24,030 nt of DNA from Lobulomyces angularis (GCA_027604685.1 JADHYX010000333.1:1-24030), one strand, 5' to 3'; counted from the stretch's first letter, positions 1-9,708 are shown. A program made the numbers and translations. The notes: generated by a model not told the origin, from the sequence alone.

Positions 1-2765
1 CCTGTTATATATGTAAAATTAGAATAACGAAAAAAAAAAAAAAAACAGAAAACAATTTCTAGTTTTTTTTATTCATTTATTTTAACTGTAATATTTTTTT
101 CTAAATTAACAAAAAAAAAAAAAGAAAATGTGAAATTGTTAATGAAAAAAGAGAGTGTAAATTATGCATTGAAAGCTTTACAAAGTGTGTATTTTCCCCA
201 ACTACAGTTAAAAGAGGTCCAAAAACTGGTTTAAAAAAAGAGTTGCTTCGAAAAATTTGTTCTCTTGAAAGTATGTTAGCTCTTAAGGATCAAAAAATGG
301 ATAAGGAAACAACAGACAACAACTCGATGGAACATGAAAAAAGTAATCATTTGAGCGTTAACCTTGAGGATGTACATAATTTTAATGAAATTTCACCAAC
401 AGACAGTTATTTTTCTGTTAACTCTATAGAAAACACAGTATTAATATCTACAGATTTAAAAAGGAGAAATGCAAATCATGATTATGTATCCCCTGAGTCT
501 ATAGTTGATCACTACTTTAGTGAACTAGAAGAAATATTTGACTCCCCTTTTATTGACATCAGCAATCAATTACCTAATATAAATACGCATTTTGTTGATG
601 AAAAATCTTGTGCTGTACTAAATCAGTCACTGGCTGCCTCCAATAATTTAAATACCCCATTGTCATCAACGCAGTTTTTATTTAACAGCCAAGATTTATT
701 GTCTCAAACTACATCAAGAAAGTTACAGAGTGTGCCAGAAGTCTCTCAAAATAATTTTTCAACCAGTATGGAAGTAAAAAAGCACAATCGATATCCTAGT
801 AATAAATTATACAATTTAACAAAATCACCTATAGCTATCAAACAAAACGAATTATTATCGAATATACCTATCAACCTTAATACAAATAATACATTTCTTT
901 CAGTATACCCTAACTATAAATTGTCGGATTCTTTAAAGCAAAATAACTATTTTCTTGACCAATTTAATGATGTTGTGGACAAAATATATCCCAACAATGA
1001 TAACTTTACTTTCATGAATTTTGATTCCTATACAGATCCTACTAGAAGTTTAACAGGTAAAAAAAAAAAAAATCAATAAAAATTTAATACAAAAACCTTT
1101 TTTTTTTTTTTATAAAATTAAAAAAAAAGAAATGATACCTTTTGAATCGTTAAAGTCAAATTTAAATTTTGATGATATCAACAAAGAATATAATTTTTCC
1201 TTATTAAACAATTTAGAGGGATGTAGTCAAAATGAAAATTTTAGAAAAAAATTTCAACAAGGACTATCAAAAAATCCACTGGTATGTAATAGAAATATGG
1301 ATTACATTATGCCTATATATTCAAATGGTAAATAAATATAAAAACAAAAATAGTTTTATTATAAATTATTGTAGATGTAATAATTGCTAGGTTTAACTCA
1401 AAAGGAAAAGCTGGATCCCCTAAACCATTTCCTACTTATCTTTTAAACATGGCAAACTCTGTAAAAGTCATATCTGAGTGTGGTGTCAAAGACGAAGTGC
1501 TTTTTAAGTCAGCTTTAGAAATGGCGCACAAGACAGCAACACAACTAAAAGATATGAGCAATACTGAATACAAACAAAATGATACCGTTATTACCATGTT
1601 ACTACTCGGAATTTTTTTTTTTATCAATGGAATGGTTGAAAATGGATACTACTGGTTGTATGAAGTTTATAAACTAGCGCAGGACTGCAATTGGGATAGA
1701 AGCAGCAAAAGTTTAAGCTCGTTACCAAATGAAGTCAAGGAAAGAAGGTTGATTTGGGCGTGGTTTATGTATGTAAGTTCACATACTAGCTACAATTTAA
1801 TTGTAAATGAAGGTATAAAAAATGTTAAAAAATATAAAAACTGTGTTTATTTTATTTAACTTTTGTTAGCTGATCATCTTTACATGCTAAGTGAAGATAC
1901 TTGGACACAACTTGGGATACCAAATAAAAGTGACATTGGTGACCCTTGTGCGAACGTAAAAAAAAAAAAAAAAAAATTAAATTTTTTTATTTTTATTTAG
2001 AGAATATCCTTAGTGCTACAGTCTGCATTTTTATATAGAAAGTCCACTCGATTTTTAATGAGACAGTTTGACAACGATATAAAAGAACCAAGGACAGCGA
2101 TGATGAAGACCTTTTCCAATATTTTTCCTTCCATTTCCGTTGAAGACTTACACGATGCTCTAATTGACTGGTTCGATTCAGTTCCATGTGAACTGAAAAT
2201 CTTTGATGACCTAGGAATTTTTTTACATGGGGAAGCAGAGGTGGGTGGAGACTTTGAATCTAGATATTTTAGATTAAACTTGGCCGGGACTTTTATTTTA
2301 TCGCTTATTAGTCTTCACAAAAAAAACAATTCGACGATGGAAAAAATTGATCTTAAATTTAAATTGACAAACAACAGTTCAAAAGTGTCTAAAGTTACAT
2401 CTTTGGAACTAATATTAATTTTAGCAAGGGCAATTTCATCAGTTTTAAAACCTGTAAATGAATTAAATCTGGCAGAGAAGAGCATTATGAGCTTTAAAAG
2501 AAAGTTGGAATTTGACTCTTTAACGTCAACAGTAATCTACAATCTTTCAGAAGCTCTACAAGAAGTTTTGATGGTTAATGAAAGTAGAGGATGGACGACA
2601 AATGAAAATTTAAGAAAAGAAGGGCTAAAAATACTAGAGTTGTTTTTTGAAATTTTGAATTTACAAGAAAATTTTTTACCTTTAAGCAGTATTTTTATTG
2701 GTGCACTGAAACCTAACTTTGAAAAAATTTTAAAAAATGAAAAAAATATTAAAGTACTTTTTTAA
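1..2765 (+). CDS. Zn2Cys6 fungal transcription factor with MHR domain, 5' partial
   Basis: A DNA-binding transcriptional regulator of the Gal4-type zinc cluster family, acting in the nucleus. Cysteines 3-6 of the zinc cluster are visible from 129 (KCE..., CKLC, KCVF), followed by the classic linker KRGPKTG at about 195-215. A long Asn/Ser-rich low-complexity region follows. The fungal-specific MHR domain is recognised by FPTYLLNMA, then VITMLLLGIFFFINGMVENG and YYWLYEVYKLAQDCNWDR, then RRLIWAWF. Exons inferred in phase: about 125-1056, 1130-1327, 1375-1812, 1870-1955 and 2001-2765. Every junction from 1056 onward keeps the family pattern. About 800 residues are covered. The start codon lies upstream of the window or in the unresolved first bases, and a possible CxxC pair is encoded at 3-14. 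The target genes cannot be inferred. Family assignment is firm; the 5' structure is not. Confidence 0.88.
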
Positions 2766-2997
2766 ATAATGTATAATTAAATTTTTTTTTTTTTTTTTTT
2801 TTAAGTTATGATAAATTTTGTTATTAACTATATTAATGTAAATAATAGCAATGAAAAAACAAAAGAGTAATGTTATAAACGATGAACCTAATTTGTACTT
2901 CAAAAAATACCATTTAATATTTATATATTTGTATAAAGAAGAAAAAAAGATAATTTGAGTTAAATTTTATTAAAAAAAAAAAAAAAAAAAATCCAAG
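2766..2997. other. Convergent intergenic spacer
   Basis: A/T-rich spacer between the 3' ends of the transcription factor (+) and the LRR gene (-). It contains long T and A runs near 2780-2802 and 2972-2990. No open frame, RNA gene or other feature was recognised. Confidence 0.7.
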
Positions 2998-3813
2998 TTA
3001 TTCCAAGCCAAAATGCTTTAAATCTAATTTAGGTCTGATACCAACAGTCCCATCTTTACAAAGTGGTTTCCAAATCCAGTTATGACATCCAGATTGAATT
3101 TTTTGTATTGCTCTAACTTTAACTATATGTCTTCTCTTTATTCTCTTTTGAATTCTCCTAACACTTTGATATCCCTTTAGAGAAAACTTTATTTTATCGA
3201 AAGGTACATCATCCACATCTTCGACGGTAGGGTTGTGGGAGAAAAACCTTAGACCTAAAGGTAAGTTTTCAATTTTTGTTATGCTGTTACAACCACAGTA
3301 AAAATCTTGTAAAAACTCTGGCAAATTTTCAATTTTTGTTAAATTATTTTTAAAGCAATTAAAAGCGATCAGTGTGTCCGGTAAGTTTTCAATTTTTGAA
3401 ATTTTATTGTAATCACAAAAAAGGTATTTTAGAGAATCAGGTAAGTTTTCAATTTTTGATATTAGATTGTTATCGCAGCGAATTTTTTCTAAATTTTTAG
3501 GTAAATTTTCAATTTTTGTTATCTCATTATTTTCACAGCAAAAGAATTTTAAAGAGTCTGGTAAATTTTCAATTTTTTTTATATGATTATTACCACAATT
3601 TAGGTCTTCTAAGGTGGGAGGTAAATTTTCAATTTTTGTTATTTGATTACAATCACAGCGAAGTAGTTTTAAGGAGGGTGGTAAATTCTCAATTTTTGTG
3701 AAGTAGTTATATCCACAATCAAACATAGTTAAAGAATCAGGAACGTTTTCAAGCTTTTTTAATCCAGCATATTTAAATCCCCCAACTGGGTAATTTTCAG
3801 TGGTTTGAGTCAT
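2998..3813 (-). CDS. Intronless leucine-rich-repeat protein (NLP-type 20-residue repeats)
   Basis: A 271-residue protein with no intron. The ATG is at 3813-3811; the frame extends a few codons further only through a TTG, so I chose the ATG. After about 25 residues come eight consecutive repeats of exactly 20 residues, pattern N-L-P-x-x-L-x-x-x-x-C-x-x-N-x-I-x-K-I-E, with a conserved cysteine in each. A degenerate capping unit and a basic tail of about 70 residues follow. The tail includes the segment RRIQKRIKRRH and a Trp/Cys-containing end (NWIWKPLCKDG). No signal peptide or transmembrane segment is seen. Such LP-x-x-L repeats are known from bacterial LRR proteins and from LRR proteins of protists and large DNA viruses; function is generally protein binding. 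No specific partner can be named. The gene stands between two intron-containing fungal genes. Confidence 0.85.
   Translation of the reverse strand: MTQTTENYPVGGFKYAGLKKLENVPDSLTMFDCGYNYFTKIENLPPSLKLLRCDCNQITKIENLPPTLEDLNCGNNHIKKIENLPDSLKFFCCENNEITKIENLPKNLEKIRCDNNLISKIENLPDSLKYLFCDYNKISKIENLPDTLIAFNCFKNNLTKIENLPEFLQDFYCGCNSITKIENLPLGLRFFSHNPTVEDVDDVPFDKIKFSLKGYQSVRRIQKRIKRRHIVKVRAIQKIQSGCHNWIWKPLCKDGTVGIRPKLDLKHFGLE
3260..3760 (-). repeat. 60-bp coding tandem repeat
   Basis: The DNA core encoding Lys-Ile-Glu-Asn-Leu-Pro recurs at exact 60-bp spacing (starts near 3260, 3320, 3380, 3440, 3500, 3560, 3620 and 3680, with a diverged copy at 3740). The core is nearly invariant at nucleotide level while the 30 bases between cores vary. 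This fits expansion of LRR units by duplication within the gene. Confidence 0.9.
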
Positions 3814-4359
3814 TTGGAAAAAAAGCTTCAATATATGATTTTTTAAAAATTTGAATTTTCAAAAAAAAGGCTTACAAAAGAATTAAAAAAAAATAAAAAA
3901 AAAGAAATTTAATAAAAATTATTAAAAATTAAAATTGAGATAATTTTATTTTAATTTATTTTTTATTATAATTGTTAAAATGAAGTTAGTTGCAATATTA
4001 TTACATGCTGAATATTTACTGATTAGTGGATTAATTTATCAAAAAAATTAAGAATTCCATTGATAAGAAAAAATTTGCCACTTGATGGGCACTATTATAT
4101 ATGCTTTACCAAAAAATATAATGCAGATTCTCAAAATTCACTTAAATTTTTTTAATTTTTTAAAAAATTAAAATCTAGTTAAAATTGCAATTTTTGAACA
4201 AAGTTAAATTTGCTATTTTGAAACTCAAGTTATAGTTCGCACTAACAACGTTGTGTGAATTTTCTTCAGCTTAAAAATGTAGTGCTTGGTACCCCTTGAA
4301 GAAATTTTGAAAAAAAAAAAAATAGCTGTAAAAAAAATAAAAAATAAAAAAAGCAAAAA
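3814..4359. other. Divergent intergenic region
   Basis: Upstream region shared by the LRR gene (-) and the ERF4/CHIC-like gene (+). It is A/T-rich with a somewhat less biased patch at about 3980-4300. No convincing coding frame, RNA gene or mobile-element remnant was seen. It presumably holds both promoters, but no element was recognised. Confidence 0.6.
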
Positions 4360-5267
4360 ATGCAACTAAAATATTATCTTACAAACAACAAAATAAAACC
4401 AACAAACTATCACGTAACTTCAAAATTATTAATTTTTTATTTTTTTTTATTTTTTAATAATAATTTCTCAGTTTCAGTTATTTTTTTATTTCATTTCGTT
4501 TTTTTTCTTATTTCATTCATTGTGTTTTTATTTCCTTTCATTCTCGTTGTTTTCAATTTTTAGTCTTTGTTTTATTTTAATAAAATTCTGTATTTATTAA
4601 TTCCTTTTTTTTTTTATTAAGGATGTTTATTCTTCAGAGTTGGGAAAACTTATTAAACTTGAAGAATTTAATTATTTTATGAATGAAATAAATCAAATTG
4701 TTTCTTTAAATTCTAAATTATTTCCTTATCGAATAACGGTATTGATTTTACCTTTTTTTTTTTTTGCTCTAATTGCTTTAGGTAATTTTTATTTTATTTT
4801 TTTAATCCTTTTTTTTTTTTTTTTTGATATTAATAATTCCATTAAATTAATTAATTTCATTTTTTTTTTAAAAAAAAACCACAGGTGTAATTCTTTACAT
4901 AGTAACAACAAATAAACTAGTGGGATTACTTTTAAGTGGTATTAGCATACTATGCACTATTCCAGGAGTTATGATTAGTTTCAGTTCATTTAAAAATAAC
5001 CATTTAAAAATATTTGTAAAAATGACACTAGAATTAAAAGAAAAACTAAAAGAATATGAAGCGCAATCTGCTTCTCAAAATACCGGATTAAAGTTTGAAT
5101 TATTAGCTGATGAAAATTTTGAAAAGAACTACTTATTTATGGGAAAAATTGGACTCGTACAAAGAAAACTTTTGTATATCAGCATATCAAATTCAACTGT
5201 AAAAAAATTGAAGTCTCCAGCATATGTTCCTATTTTTAAGGAGTATTCTAGTTTAAGCCGAAAGTAG
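4360..5267 (+). CDS. ERF4/CHIC (Golgin A7) family-like membrane-associated protein
   Basis: Probable member of the Golgin A7/ERF4/CHIC family, whose members act at ER/Golgi or plasma membrane; Erf4 partners a DHHC palmitoyltransferase for Ras. Inferred exons 4360-4413, 4622-4781 and 4885-5267 join in phase to give 198 residues. The N-terminal part reads DVYSSELGKLIKLEEFNYFM then NEIN, matching the family start (acidic/aromatic FP..L.G.I..EEF...I..IN). Next come two hydrophobic segments (about 48-65 and 72-92), a helical charged region, and a C-terminus with SPAYVPIFKEY, resembling the CHIC ending TPIFRP. Unlike CHIC proteins it has almost no cysteines in the hydrophobic region. Exon 1 is the least certain part, supported only by phase and an in-frame ATG. 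A small unrelated two-helix membrane protein is the alternative. Confidence 0.6.
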
Positions 5268-6130
5268 CCAGTTTGTTTTCTATGAAAGAAAAGAGTACAG
5301 TTATTTTTGGTAAAACTTGTTTTAAATAAAAACTTCAGGTCTTAGAGGTAGACTAATAGAAAAAATATACATTTACAAAAAAAAAATTGTTTTCTTTTTA
5401 AAGATTTAAATTTTTTTTTTTATATTTAAAAATAATAGAAAAACATCAATAGAAAAAAACATTAATAAAAAAACATTAAAAAAAAAAATTAAAAAAAGTT
5501 GTTTTAAAAAAACAAAAAAGAAAAAAAAACAGAAAGTTGATTTTTTTTATAAAAGTATTTAAAATAAACTTTTTTTTTTTTTTTTGAATTCAGTACAACA
5601 ATACAATTTGTTGTTTTTTTGCAAAATAAAAATAGTTTTTTTCTTTTTTTTACACTCAGCTAAAAAAAAAAAAGTTTCTCAGATCAAAATAAAAATTGAC
5701 TTAAGCAAATCCAAACTCCATTGGATTAAATTATTCATGTTTTTCTTTTTTTAAATAACAAAACTAAAGTTTTTTGGGCTGGATTTTGATTCTGAATTTA
5801 AAAAAGAAAAAAAAGGAAATTGAAAAAAATTTTTTTTCCAAAATTGCTATATTTTCAAGTAAAACACTTTTTCAAAAACAAAAATGGGAGTTAAATTACA
5901 AAATTAAAAAGTAGTTTGTAAATTGACAATTAGTTTTTGATAAATTTTTAAGAAAGGGTCTTTAAATTTCAAAAAAAATAAAATTAATGTAACTTTGTTT
6001 TTTATATACGTTCTTTTTCTAGTTCTTTTTTTTCTATAAAAGCTCTACAAAAAAAAATTATAAATAATTATAGAAATAATTTAGATCTAAAAAAATAATA
6101 TTAAATATAAAATAAATTAAAAAAAAAAAG
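5268..6130. other. Intergenic region, low complexity
   Basis: About 860 bases dominated by A and T runs between the ERF4/CHIC-like gene and the peroxidase gene. It presumably contains the peroxidase promoter. No open frame with family resemblance, structured RNA or repeat family was recognised. Confidence 0.65.
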
Positions 6131-7383
6131 ATGAAGATTTTAAATAAATTATCAATTTTATTATTAACCACGTTATTTTCATTAACAATTTCTGCTTCAA
6201 AGTAAATTAAATTAAAATAAAAATCATTAATTAAAAATCAAATTTTTTTTTTTTTTTTTTGATCTATATTTAACAGAAAGTCTAAATTTCCAAACATTCC
6301 TGGTTTAAAGATAGAGGGAAAATGCGACGTAAATAAATGGCAAAAAATAAAAAAACAGATGGTATTTTTATTCGATAATGAATGTGGTGAACTTGCCAGA
6401 TCTTCCGTTCGTTTGGCGTTTCATGATGCTGGTACTTTTAATATTTGTAAGAACCAATTTTTATAATTATTAAAAAAAAATGATATAAAATTTATTTTTT
6501 AGCTAATGGAGAAGGAGGAGCAGATGGTTCAATTTTGAATTTTCCTTTGGATCCTCTGAACGAATTGACTAGTGGAAAGAACCAAAACTTTAACTTCATC
6601 AACGTAACTTTAGTCAGCATTAGAAAATCGTTTCCTGAAGTATCAATGGCAGATATTATTCAATTTGCAGGGGTGTTAGGTACCGTACTTTGTCCTGGTG
6701 GGCCAAGAATCCCTTTCGTTACCAACAGGATCGATGCTACTCAGAAAAATGATCCTAGTTTACTTCCTGGTAAGAAAAAAATATATTGTTTCAAATTTTA
6801 ATTCAAAAATTTTTAATTTTTGTATAGGTCCTAGCGATTCAATTGCTACAATTTTAGCAAAAAATGAAAGGGCAGGATTAACAAAAAGAGAGTTAGTTGC
6901 ATTATTAGGATCCCATTCTTGTGGAAAAAGATTTGGTATTTATTTAAAAATATAAAAAGATAAAAACTTAATATAATTTAAAAAAAAATTATAGGTGCAT
7001 CTTTTATACCAGATAATAACTCAGCAGGACTGCCTTTTGACAGTTCACCAAAAAGTTTTGATACTAAATTTTACAAAGAAGTACTTTTGCCAAGTCCAGT
7101 GGTAGGAACTCAACGTTTACCATCTGACAGGCTAGTTGCTACTGATGAAAGCACCAAACAAGATTGGCTGGAGTTTTCAGAAAACTTGACCACATTTCAA
7201 AAAGAGTTCAGTGATGCTTTTTTTAAAATGGGACTGTTGGGACAGCTCCACAATACTCTAGCTGATTGCACCGAAATTTTACCTAAAGCTTTGAATGCAG
7301 GTGGCAATAAAGACCATTGGATTCCAGAAAAAAGGAAACGAGAATTTAAAGGTGTTTTTGGTGATTCATGGCATAAACGATAG
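6131..7383 (+). CDS. Secreted class II-like haem peroxidase
   Basis: A secreted haem peroxidase, reducing H2O2 while oxidising an unidentified donor. Exons 6131-6201, 6277-6446, 6503-6769, 6828-6935 and 6995-7383 join exactly to 334 residues. Residues 1-22 form a signal peptide. The distal haem site is S-S-V-R-L-A-F-H-D-A (Arg69, Phe72, His73), and the distal calcium motif is GGADGS. CPGGPRIPF and ADIIQFAG are hallmark class II segments. The proximal site is LLGSHSCGK (His199), followed by LPFDSSPKSFD, the proximal calcium loop. RLPSDRLVATD and the C-terminal LADCTE are also family-typical. Phe rather than Trp at the distal position separates it from class I cytochrome c and ascorbate peroxidases. 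The Mn-binding set of manganese peroxidase is incomplete: the position of its second Glu is Ser66, and no Asp follows the proximal His. It therefore looks like a generic class II-type peroxidase. Only about five cysteines are present, fewer than the eight typical of basidiomycete enzymes. Confidence 0.92.
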
Positions 7384-7750
7384 TTATTTTTTTTTTTTAT
7401 TTGTTTTTAAAAATTTTCTCGTATACTTACTGCTATTGTATTTTTTTTTCTTTTTTTTTATTACACACTCCTCAAATTATTTAGTATCCAAAATACAAAA
7501 TATATATATAATTAACTTATTACATACTTTTTTTTATTTTTTTACTTTCCTTTTTTTTTTTGTTTTTTTTTTTATTAAACATTCCTCAGGTTTTTATTAG
7601 GTTACAAAAATCTAATACTGTTTATCTTATAATATCTATAATACTGTTTTCTCATTGCGCTAATTTGTTATCGGCAATAAACGGACTGCTGCTGCAGGGA
7701 ATTATCATAAAAAACCCACAACCATGTATTGGACTTGAAAATATTTAAAA

Positions 7751-7772
7751 TAGGAAAGGATTTTTTTTCCTA
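7751..7772. repeat. Short perfect inverted repeat
   Basis: TAGGAAA (7751-7757) pairs with TTTCCTA (7766-7772) around an 8-base loop, about 370 bases past the peroxidase stop. It could form a small hairpin. Its role is unknown and it may be chance in A/T-rich sequence. Confidence 0.4.
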
Positions 7773-8205
7773 CTAAATTATGAATATATCTTATAAATGT
7801 GTTAATTGTATTCTGTCAATAAATTTAACCATCTCACCACCCCACCTAAAAGTGATCAAACCAATTTCGTTTCGTTTTTAAAAATTCTCCAATTATATAG
7901 CTAATTATAACCTGATTATTCCTTTTTATAGCTAGTTCATACTTTTACAATAAATGCCAATGTAGTTAGAGAAAATTAGTACAATTAATAGAAGAGCAAT
8001 TCCACTACAATAGAATTCACTTGGATCCAATCAAGCACAAAAAAAAATCAAGCTTGAAATGAAATGACTGAAAAAAATATAGACCAAATCAAGAAAAATA
8101 ATCTACTTGATTTGCTGCGCATGAAGATGGTAATGCCTTTGACCTTTTTTAATACCAATAAACTATTTATGCTCTTATTCCAAACGAAATCTTTTTTTTT
8201 CTTGT

Positions 8206-8218
8206 TTCTGGAATATTC
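8206..8218. promoter_or_regulatory. Three-unit heat-shock element upstream of CAP1
   Basis: TTCTGGAATATTC is a perfect TTCnnGAAnnTTC array, the canonical binding site for heat-shock factor trimers. It lies about 170 bases before the CAP1 start codon. The same 13 bases occur in the equivalent place before CAP2. Confidence 0.6.
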
Positions 8219-8389
8219 TTCTCTTAGAGAAAAAAAAATCCAGATTTGGGTTATGTCTTAAGAAAGAAATTTACTATGTAGACTTAAAATAAAATAAAAA
8301 TACAAAAAGAAAAAAAAAAAAAACAGGGAAATATATTTCTAAAAAAAATAAATAATATAAAAAAAATTGAACTAAAAAAAAATAAAGGA

Positions 8390-9348
8390 ATGATTCAGAA
8401 ATATTTGAACATTTTACTAATAGCATTATTGAGCATAAACACGACTGTATCATTACCGAAGGAAGATAATACTCCTCTGTTTCCTAAACCAATTTTGGCA
8501 CAAAACTTGCAACCAACAAATAAGGTTCAACTAACAAATGTTAATAAGATAGACACTATAAAAATTGGCAGCAATGATATTATTCACCATGTAGTTTCCT
8601 TAAGCGAATATTCAATCTTGAGTCAAAAATTGTTTTTACTACAAAATCAGCTGAGAAAAAATCCGGCTAAATACTATCAAAATCTACTGAAAGAAGGCAA
8701 TAACGAAACAGCAAAGATGTTATCAAATAACTTAACACCTGTACAACTACAACATGACCAGCTTGGTGTGGAAAGTTTAAAGTATAGTTTAGGCTTGCAG
8801 CTGTCAGCACAAGATTTGATTGTTGAGCAATCGCATTCTGGAGAAATTGGTCACATTGGTTCCACCACTCGTAAAAATTATATATTTTTGTAATTAAGAT
8901 TATATCTTAAATTTTTTTTTTGTTTTTAGCTTATGACAGGATTCATCGATATGGAGACTTGAGCAAAGGGAAATATGGTGCAGGAGAAATAATTGTTTAC
9001 GGTCTAGTAAGTAAAAAAATTAAATAAATATTTTAAATAAAATCATCTTTTTTTTAGACTGATGCAAATGAAATAATCAATTCAATAATAAACGATAAAT
9101 TAATGTTTGAAAATCTAAGAAGAGAAAATTTTAAGTCAGGGGCAATTAGTTGTGGTTATCACAATTCAAGTTTTCAAACTAGTTGCGTTTTTGTTTATGC
9201 AGACAACTTTATTAATAAATTAAAGACTGAGCATAAATTTTATAATAATGTATTGAGGGCCTTAGGTTACTCTGCATTAATATGTTTAATATCTTTATCT
9301 TATGTGAAGACTGGTGTGCTTTTACAAAAGAAATTAAAACTTAATTAA
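8390..9348 (+). CDS. CAP/SCP/PR-1 family secreted protein with C-terminal hydrophobic segment (CAP1)
   Basis: A CAP-superfamily protein; members are usually secreted and some bind sterols or lipids. Exons 8390-8870, 8930-9006 and 9058-9348 give 282 residues. Residues 1-21 form a signal peptide, followed by a linker of about 50 residues. The CAP helix LLQNQLRKNPAKYYQNLL comes next, then HSGEIGHIGSTTPYDRIHRY across the first junction, GAGEIIVYG, and the core strand SGAISCGYH...TSCVFVYADNF. In CAP proteins the segment before the last strands normally reads RGHRKN; here it is FENLRR, so the second cavity histidine is missing. A hydrophobic stretch (LRALGYSALICLISLSYV) followed by Lys residues suggests a membrane anchor, unusual for the family. 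CAP2 follows about 360 bases downstream on the same strand. Confidence 0.85.
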
Positions 9349-9708
9349 AAGTATTATACAGTTTAGTTTTTTTTTAAAATAGTTAATAGCATGTTTATTC
9401 TCTACATTTTTTTTTTTTCCTTTCCACAGTACAAGGAGTAGGATGCAAGTTTCAAAAAAGTTGTAACCAATTACCTCAATAAATGATTTTGACTTCAGGA
9501 ATCAAATCATTCTTTTTTTCTGGAATATTCTTTTTAGAAAATGAGTACCTGTACATTAAAATCTCTAAAAATATATATAATTTTTTCCCTTTTTTTAAAG
9601 AACTTAAGAAAAGTAGTTGAAAATAAATATAGATTTTAAAATAAACATATATTTAAATTTTTTTTTTTGCATTTTAAAGAGTTAATCAACTGAAAATAAA
9701 AGATACAA
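9349..9708. other. Spacer between the two CAP genes
   Basis: About 360 bases that contain the CAP1 3' end and the CAP2 promoter. A pyrimidine tract and CACAG near 9404-9429 followed by a 17-codon open stretch to 9483 resembles a terminal exon. I could not join it to CAP1 in a supported way. The heat-shock element lies at 9518-9530. Confidence 0.55.
9518..9530. promoter_or_regulatory. Three-unit heat-shock element upstream of CAP2
   Basis: Identical TTCTGGAATATTC array, about 180 bases before the CAP2 start. A further TTCnnGAA half-site lies just upstream at 9494-9501. Flanking bases (T-run before; TTAGA and A-run after) also resemble those around the CAP1 copy. Confidence 0.6.

Larger units (their letters stand above)
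7384..8389. other. Intergenic region between peroxidase and first CAP gene
   Basis: About 1 kb. The first half holds T-rich tracts with two imperfect copies of a T-run followed by attacacactcctca or attaaacattcctca (near 7460 and 7574). A short perfect inverted repeat lies at 7751-7772. The stretch 7600-7748 is less A/T-biased and open in one frame but resembles no family. The second half carries the heat-shock element at 8206-8218. No gene is called. Confidence 0.55.

Noticed and set aside
3260..3760. Regular 60-bp repeats as a CRISPR-like array
   Set aside because: The repeats encode an in-frame LRR protein in an intron-bearing eukaryotic genome.
4258..4312. Imperfect inverted repeat around TTTCTTCA and TGAAGAAA
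   Set aside because: Short and interrupted; expected by chance in such A/T-rich sequence.
4414..4621. Long Phe-rich open frame continuing after the first ERF4/CHIC-like exon
   Set aside because: The composition is a T-rich intron read through; splicing it out gives a better family start in phase.
7590..7748. Open stretch of about 50 codons after the peroxidase, preceded by CCTCAG
   Set aside because: Less A/T-biased than its surroundings, but the peroxidase is already complete at 7383 and the peptide matches nothing I recognise.
8064..8261. 65-codon open frame upstream of CAP1
   Set aside because: No family resemblance, homopolymer-encoded Phe and Lys, and it overlaps the promoter element of CAP1.
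9404..9483. Pyrimidine tract plus CACAG followed by a 17-codon open stretch (VQGVGCKFQKSCNQLPQ-like) after CAP1
   Set aside because: It looks like a terminal exon, but no donor in CAP1 joins it in a way that improves the family match, and the CAP1 frame already ends at 9348.
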